DNA from: an uncultured Porphyromonadaceae bacterium
GTDB lineage: Bacteria > Bacteroidota > Bacteroidia > Bacteroidales > Muribaculaceae
NCBI GenBank assembly: GCA_902495245.1
Contig: CABUWI010000002.1
Coordinates: forward strand, 1-64,000
DNA: 64,000 bases
Reading direction: 5' to 3'
The translations under genes and the position numbers were made by a program. The notes beneath the pieces were generated by a model. The model was not told the origin of the DNA and searched no databases. It was given only the letters and a program-made list of their open reading frames with translations. Below, one piece after another: positions 59,411-64,000 of this stretch (position 1 is the first letter of the stretch; each line of letters begins with the position of its first letter).

Positions 59411-60427
59411 TCAGCGGGTGCGGGAAATGACGTGGGTCAGGAGGTCGAGCAGCATGGCGCGCGCAGGGGTGTCGTCAAAAGCTGCGGTCAGGGCCTCGCG
59501 GGCTTCCGCGCCGAGGGCCGCCATGGCCTGGCGGGCGTCGTCAATGCCGCCGTTGTCGATGGCAAACTGCGTGAGCCGTCCGATTTCGTCGGCCGACAGA
59601 TTGTCTTTGGCCACGAGGGCAAGCATCTCGTCGCGGCCTTCGACTACGGGGTCTTCGCGCAGAAGCACACTGAGCAGCGGCAGCGTAACCTTGCCTTCGC
59701 GCAGGTCGTTGCCCGTGGGCTTGCCTATGTGGTCCGCGTCGGGATAGTAGTCGAAGATGTCGTCAGTAATCTGGAAGCACAGTCCGAGATTGCGCGCAAA
59801 GAGGCGCAGAGCGCCGAGACGCGCGTCGTCGGCGCCTACATTGGCCGCAAAGGCGCCCATTTCGGCGCAGGCAACGAAGAGCGAGGCCGTTTTATGCTCT
59901 ATGGTGGCGAAGTAAGCCTCGCGGCTCAGACGGTGATAGCGCGCGTTGTAAATCTGGTCAAGTTCGCCCGAGGCGAGCGTGCGGCCGAGCGAGGCTATCA
60001 CCCCGATTACGCGCAGGTCGTCGGTTTCGTTGGCGAGCTGCAGCGAGGTCGACGTGAAAAAGTCGCCGACAAGCACGGCGATATGGTTGTCCCAGATGCC
60101 GTTTATGGTCGGTTCGTTGCGGCGCAGCTGCGACTCGTCGACGACGTCGTCGTGAATCAGCGAGGCGTTGTGGAGCATCTCGACCGATGCGGCCGCCGAG
60201 ATGATTTTCGGAGTAACGGCCGGAGCGAAGAGCCGCGCAGAAAGAATCACCACAATAGGTCGAATCTGCTTTCCCTTGCGGCGCAGATACTCCTTGACTA
60301 TGCCGTTCATCATGTCGTTGGGCGACGATAGGGCAAGGAATATGCGGTCGTTGAGCTCGCGCAGCTCGGGGGCAATCAGGCGGGCAATGGAATCGAGTGA
60401 ATAAGAAGCGGCAGAGTGTTCCGGCAT
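59411..60427 (-). CDS. Polyprenyl diphosphate synthase
   Basis: 338 residues of the trans-isoprenyl synthase fold. First Asp-rich motif HNASLIHDDVVDES (DDxxD-like), second QITDDIFDYY, with GKQIRPIVVILSARLF near the N-terminus and the chain-length-determining region upstream of motif 1 (SVEMLHNASL). It extends FPP to a long-chain product, likely octaprenyl-type for menaquinone. Last gene of a minus-strand run, 4 nt after surE. Product length cannot be set here. Confidence 0.9.
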   Translation of the reverse strand: MPEHSAASYSLDSIARLIAPELRELNDRIFLALSSPNDMMNGIVKEYLRRKGKQIRPIVVILSARLFAPAVTPKIISAAASVEMLHNASLIHDDVVDESQLRRNEPTINGIWDNHIAVLVGDFFTSTSLQLANETDDLRVIGVIASLGRTLASGELDQIYNARYHRLSREAYFATIEHKTASLFVACAEMGAFAANVGADDARLGALRLFARNLGLCFQITDDIFDYYPDADHIGKPTGNDLREGKVTLPLLSVLLREDPVVEGRDEMLALVAKDNLSADEIGRLTQFAIDNGGIDDARQAMAALGAEAREALTAAFDDTPARAMLLDLLTHVISRTR

Positions 60428-60431
60428 TTTG

Positions 60432-61208
60432 TCAGTCTAAGAGTGATGAAAGCGCCGCGATGGCGTCAAACGCAGTCTGGTCGGGGCGAATGGGTGTAAC
60501 GGTTACATATTCGCGACGAAGCCAGTAATTGTCGCCGGCGGGATTTTCAGGGTCGAAGTCTTCGTAGACTCCCGTGAGCCAGTAGAATTTCTGGCCGTGG
60601 GGCGACGTGTAGTCCTGATATTCCTCGGTCCAGCGCCCTTCGGCACAGGCGGTAACCTTGATGCCTTTGGGGGTGCAGTTTTTGGGCATGTTCACGTTGA
60701 GGCAGACGCCCTTAGGCAGCCCGCGCTCAAGTACGGTCGTGATAATCTTTTTTATGAACGGTGTGGTCTCGCTGAAATCAGCCTCGGGGTCGTGGCTGAG
60801 CAGTGAGAAGCCTATCGAGGGAATGCCGATCATGCAGGCCTCCATTGCGGCACCCATCGTGCCGGAATAGATGTTCGAGTTGCCTGAGTTCGAGCCGTGG
60901 TTCACGCCCGAGAGCATCAGGTCGGGATAGCGCGGCAGGGCTGCGTGCAGTCCGAGCTTGACGCAATCGACCGGCGTGCCGGTAACGGCAAACATCTTCG
61001 CGCCGGCATAGTCGGGGTGTTCGATGATGCGCAGGGGGCCGTTGACGGTAATGGCCGAGCTCATGCCCGAGCAATGTCCGGCGGGGGCGACGGCATAGAT
61101 TTCGGCGCCGAGCCCCATGGAGTTGACGCAGTCAATCAGATGGCGCAGGCCCCGGGCGTCGATTCCGTCGTCGTTGGCAATCAGTATCAGCAGGTTCTTT
61201 TTATCCAT
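60432..61208 (-). CDS. surE: 5'/3'-nucleotidase SurE
   Basis: 258 residues. Metal-binding ANDDGIDARGLRHL at the N-terminus (Asp13, Asp14), conserved APAGHCSGMSSAITVNGPLR, SGVNHGSNSGNSNIYSGTMG, then AMEACMIGIPSIGFSLLSHD. Dephosphorylates nucleoside monophosphates. The ATG at 61208 begins the family's MDKKNLLILIANDDG; the longer frame is rejected. 25 nt after ddh. Confidence 0.95.
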   Translation of the reverse strand: MDKKNLLILIANDDGIDARGLRHLIDCVNSMGLGAEIYAVAPAGHCSGMSSAITVNGPLRIIEHPDYAGAKMFAVTGTPVDCVKLGLHAALPRYPDLMLSGVNHGSNSGNSNIYSGTMGAAMEACMIGIPSIGFSLLSHDPEADFSETTPFIKKIITTVLERGLPKGVCLNVNMPKNCTPKGIKVTACAEGRWTEEYQDYTSPHGQKFYWLTGVYEDFDPENPAGDNYWLRREYVTVTPIRPDQTAFDAIAALSSLLD

Positions 61209-61233
61209 ATCGGCTTGGCGGAGACGTAGGGGG

Positions 61234-62124
61234 TCAGACAAGATGGGCCACGTTTTCGTCGCGCGAGCCGGGCAGGAGGTCAACCGGCGGAATCTCGATC
61301 AGCGTGTAGCAGCCGGGCTGCTGACGCATGGCCGCGCGGGCGGCGCCGATGAGAATCTGAGCCGTCAGCGCCGGGTTGTTGATTGCCATGTTGAATTCCA
61401 GGCGCTGCGAGGGGGTGCGGCCCGAGGTGCCTTTGCGTGTCATGTTCACGCCGTGGCCCATGTCGCGGACTTCGTCAACCGACTTGACTTCGATTACGTG
61501 GGTCTCGTCGCTCGCAAAGTAGGGGTCGGCCTTGACTGCGGCCGCCACGTCTTCGAGGCGCGCGCCGGGCAGGAGTTCGACGTAGACCATGCGGCGATGA
61601 ATGCCGGTGCCGAGCGGAATGGTCATGGAGATGGCGTCTTTCACGCCCTCTTTCGAGCGCACGCAGACACTGTGGCCCATGCTCATGCCGGGGCCGAAAT
61701 TGGTGTAGGTAACGCCCTTGGGCGCGGCCGCGAGCATCAGAGCCCTGACTACGGAGTCAGAACCCGGGTCCCAGCCGGCCGAGATGACCGACACGGTGCC
61801 ATGCTCGCGCGCCACGGCGTCAAGATGCTTGCGCAGGGCGGGAATCGAGCCGTGAATATCGAAAGAATCGACGGTATTGATGCCGGCCGCGAGATATTTC
61901 GCGGCATTCTCCTCGACATGACGCGTCGGCGTTGCCAGCACGGCAACGTCCACCCGTCCAAGCTCGGCAATGTCGGTTACGACCTTATAGTCGCGCAACT
62001 CTGCGGGAGGGTTTGCGGCCGAACGGCGCACGATGCCGGCCAGCTCCATGTCGGGAGCCTCGAGCACCGAATCCAATACGTAACGGCCGATGTTGCCGTA
62101 ACCTACAATTGCTACTCTAATCAT
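61234..62124 (-). CDS. ddh: meso-Diaminopimelate D-dehydrogenase
   Basis: 296 residues. Rossmann opening VAIVGYGNIGRYVLDSV, DSFDIHG, ISAGWDPGSDSVVRALML and NFGPGMSMGHSV are family signatures. It makes meso-DAP from tetrahydrodipicolinate in one NADPH step, for lysine and peptidoglycan. 44 nt after ackA. Confidence 0.94.
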   Translation of the reverse strand: MIRVAIVGYGNIGRYVLDSVLEAPDMELAGIVRRSAANPPAELRDYKVVTDIAELGRVDVAVLATPTRHVEENAAKYLAAGINTVDSFDIHGSIPALRKHLDAVAREHGTVSVISAGWDPGSDSVVRALMLAAAPKGVTYTNFGPGMSMGHSVCVRSKEGVKDAISMTIPLGTGIHRRMVYVELLPGARLEDVAAAVKADPYFASDETHVIEVKSVDEVRDMGHGVNMTRKGTSGRTPSQRLEFNMAINNPALTAQILIGAARAAMRQQPGCYTLIEIPPVDLLPGSRDENVAHLV

Positions 62125-62168
62125 ACCAATACTACCTTAAATATATTTTCTTCTTGTTGTTTTACTTC

Positions 62169-63374
62169 TTATTTGTTGAGTTTTTCAACGATTTCCTTGG
62201 TGTCGCGGGCAATGGTGAGCTCCTCGTCGGTGGGAACCACGACGACCTTGACCTTCGAGGCGGGGGTCGAAATCACCGTTTCGGTGCCGTGAACCGTGGC
62301 GTTGAGGGCCTTGTCGAGTTCCACGCCCATGAATGCGAGGGGAGCGCACACGTTTTCGCGCACGCCGGTTTGGTTCTCACCGACACCACCGGTGAAGACA
62401 ATGATGTCCACTCCGCCCATCTCGGCTGCATAGGCGCCGACATACTTGATGATGCGGTGCTCATACATGTCGAGGGCCAGTTTGGCGCGTTCGTCGCCGG
62501 CATTGACTGCGGCTTCGATTTCGCGCATGTCGTTCGAGATGCCGCTGATTGCGGCCACGCCGCTCTCTTTGTTAATCATTTTCTGAATGTCGGCGTCAGT
62601 CAGGCCGTGGCGCTCCATCAGGAAGGTGAGCGCGCCGGGGTCAACGTCGCCGCAGCGGGTGCCCATCATCAGGCCTTCGGTGGGCGTCAGACCCATGGAG
62701 GTGTCCACGCTCTTGCCGCCGACAATGGCGGTGATAGAGCCGCCGTTGCCGATGTGGCAGGTGATTATGCGCTGCTTCTCGATGTCTACGCCGAGAATCT
62801 CGCACACGCGGCGGCTCACGTAGCGGTGGCTCGTGCCGTGGAAGCCGTAACGGCGCACGCCGTCTTCTTCATAATACTTGTAGGGCAGCGCATACATGTA
62901 GGCCTTGGGCGGCATGGTCTGGTGGAAGGCCGTGTCGAACACGCCGACCTGGGGCACGCCGGGCATCAGCGAATCGATGGCCTCGACGCCGGTCATGTTT
63001 GCCGGATTGTGGAGCGGAGCCAGCGGGTAGCACTCGCGTACCATGGCCTTCACCTCGTCGGTGATGAGCACCGAGCCCGAGAATTTTGTGCCGCCATGCA
63101 CCAGGCGATGGCCAACGGCGTCGATTTCCTTCAGGCTCTTGATGCAGCCGAATTTCGGGTCGGTCAGCAGCGAGAGCACGGCGTTGATTGCGCCGTTGTG
63201 GTCAACGAGGCCGAGCTCTTTGACCTCTTTCGAGCCGTTGAATTTGAATTTCAGAAAGCCGTCTGAAAGGCCGATTTTCTCAACGCCGCCTTCGGCCATG
63301 ACGGCCTCTGAATCGGTGTCGATGAGTTTGTATTTTACGGAGCTGCTGCCGCAGTTCAAAACGAGAATTTTCAT
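62169..63374 (-). CDS. ackA: Acetate kinase
   Basis: 401 residues. ASKHA opening ILVLNCGSSSVKYKL, ATP-site GFHGTSHRYVSRR, HIGNGGSITA, GTRCGDVDPGALTFL and TGGVGENQTGVREN. Converts acetyl phosphate to acetate with ATP formation. The pta stop lies 4 nt upstream. Confidence 0.97.
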   Translation of the reverse strand: MKILVLNCGSSSVKYKLIDTDSEAVMAEGGVEKIGLSDGFLKFKFNGSKEVKELGLVDHNGAINAVLSLLTDPKFGCIKSLKEIDAVGHRLVHGGTKFSGSVLITDEVKAMVRECYPLAPLHNPANMTGVEAIDSLMPGVPQVGVFDTAFHQTMPPKAYMYALPYKYYEEDGVRRYGFHGTSHRYVSRRVCEILGVDIEKQRIITCHIGNGGSITAIVGGKSVDTSMGLTPTEGLMMGTRCGDVDPGALTFLMERHGLTDADIQKMINKESGVAAISGISNDMREIEAAVNAGDERAKLALDMYEHRIIKYVGAYAAEMGGVDIIVFTGGVGENQTGVRENVCAPLAFMGVELDKALNATVHGTETVISTPASKVKVVVVPTDEELTIARDTKEIVEKLNK

Positions 63375-63378
63375 GCTA

Positions 63379-64000
63379 TTACTGGTTACAGGTCATAATG
63401 ATGGTTTTATAGATATCCTCCCACGAGGCGCCGCGGCTGAGGTCGTTGACCGGAGCGGCAAGGCCCTGAAGCACGGGGCCGATTGCCTGCACGCCGCCGA
63501 GGCGCTGCACGAGCTTGTAGGCGATGTTGCCGACCTCGAGCGAGGGGAACACCAGCACGTTTGCCTGACCGGCCACGGGCGAGCCGGGAGCCTTCTTGGC
63601 GGCAACAACGGGCACGAGGGCGGCATCGGCCTGCAGCTCGCCGTCGAGGTCGAGACAGGGCTCCATTTCGCGGGCAATCCTGGTGGCCTCGACAACCTTG
63701 TCCACGCGTTCGCCCTTGCCGCTGCCTTTGGTCGAATATGTAAGCATGGCTACGTGGGGCTCGATACCGGCAATGTTGCGCGCGGTCTGGGCCGATGCGA
63801 CGGCAATCTGAGCCAACTCTTTCGCATCGGGGTCGGGCACTACGGCGCAGTCGGCAAACACCATGACGCCGTCGGTGCCGTAGGGCGAGCCTTCGGGCAG
63901 AATCATGATGAACGCGCCGCTGACAACGCTGATGCCCGGGGCGGTCTTGATTACCTGGAAAGCGGCGCGGAGCACGTCGCCGGTCGTGTTTTCAGCACCG
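63379..64000 (-). CDS. pta: Phosphate acetyltransferase (partial, 5' end off window)
   Basis: The C-terminal 200 or so codons are visible and the frame is open to the right edge (GAENTTGD... upstream). Family signatures: FADCAVVPDP, AQIAVASAQTAR, MLTYSTKGSGKG, LVFPSLEVGNIAYKLVQRLG, and the tail GPVLQGLAAPVNDLSRGAS. Forms acetyl phosphate from acetyl-CoA for AckA. Confidence 0.95.
   Translation of the reverse strand, partial: GAENTTGDVLRAAFQVIKTAPGISVVSGAFIMILPEGSPYGTDGVMVFADCAVVPDPDAKELAQIAVASAQTARNIAGIEPHVAMLTYSTKGSGKGERVDKVVEATRIAREMEPCLDLDGELQADAALVPVVAAKKAPGSPVAGQANVLVFPSLEVGNIAYKLVQRLGGVQAIGPVLQGLAAPVNDLSRGASWEDIYKTIIMTCNQ

Noticed and set aside
1..64000. CRISPR arrays, rRNA and tRNA genes
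   Set aside because: No regularly spaced repeats of CRISPR type, no rRNA core segments and no tRNA-like cloverleaf with TPsiC loop were found by eye; a tRNA search program would be needed to be certain.

Overview
The window looks like Bacteroidota, order Bacteroidales; a Muribaculaceae-like gut commensal is my best guess. The evidence is many TAnnTTTG -7 promoter boxes, BspA-type leucine-rich surface proteins, TPR-fused histidine kinases, LuxS, meso-diaminopimelate dehydrogenase, and secreted proteins ending in a short DLxGRxV...GxYI motif. Most of the window is GC-rich housekeeping sequence. Two islands are clearly more AT-rich: a membrane protein plus an insertion sequence (about 8.65-11.74 kb) and a defence-like operon (about 20.65-25.5 kb). 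No rRNA, tRNA or CRISPR array was found. Both window edges cut a gene: a TPR lipoprotein at the left and pta at the right.

Layout. 1-2.2 kb holds the TPR lipoprotein and mtgA. 2.2-6.4 kb (minus) is a tightly overlapping operon: TPR histidine kinase, mtnN, luxS, xerD, which couples a sensor to autoinducer-2 / SAH recycling. 6.6-8.6 kb has an MltF-like transglycosylase and a DUF3332 lipoprotein. 8.65-11.74 kb has an AT-rich multi-pass membrane protein whose 3' end runs into an IS4-type element. 11.75-17.7 kb is a plus-strand run: a receiver-like protein, rnhB, an acyltransferase, a membrane phosphoesterase, tex and a short folK. 17.8-20.6 kb is an outer-membrane barrel protein with a poly-C tract at its 5' end.

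20.68-25.3 kb (minus) is the most interesting region. It is a four-gene operon of an envelope protein of unknown function (frameshifted here), a ZorA-like MotA/ExbB-type channel with a long coiled-coil tail, a ZorB-like MotB/OmpA protein, and an HNH nuclease. The last three match the gene content of Zorya type II anti-phage systems. The envelope gene is not a Zorya component I know. The operon abuts a solitary IS end and a beheaded promoter-ORF, and has paired 17-bp palindromes at its 5' side.

25.5-34.2 kb has a secreted protein, a YitT-family membrane protein, a large BspA-type LRR protein and a NarL-type two-component pair. 34.3-40.9 kb is a YbhGFSR-like ABC efflux operon with a TolC-family protein and a TetR regulator that has an operator-like palindrome in its own promoter. 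41-49.1 kb has a CDF transporter, a GT2 glycosyltransferase, a patatin, and the yceD-rpmF-fabH-era-der cluster, then fabD. 49.2-50.8 kb has two tandem paralogues sharing a C-terminal module. 51.4-59.3 kb is a run of three large secreted proteins (a subtilase, an LRR protein and a repeat protein). 59.4-64 kb (minus) carries pta-ackA-ddh-surE and a polyprenyl synthetase. All assignments come from reading the sequence and recalling families; no database search was run.
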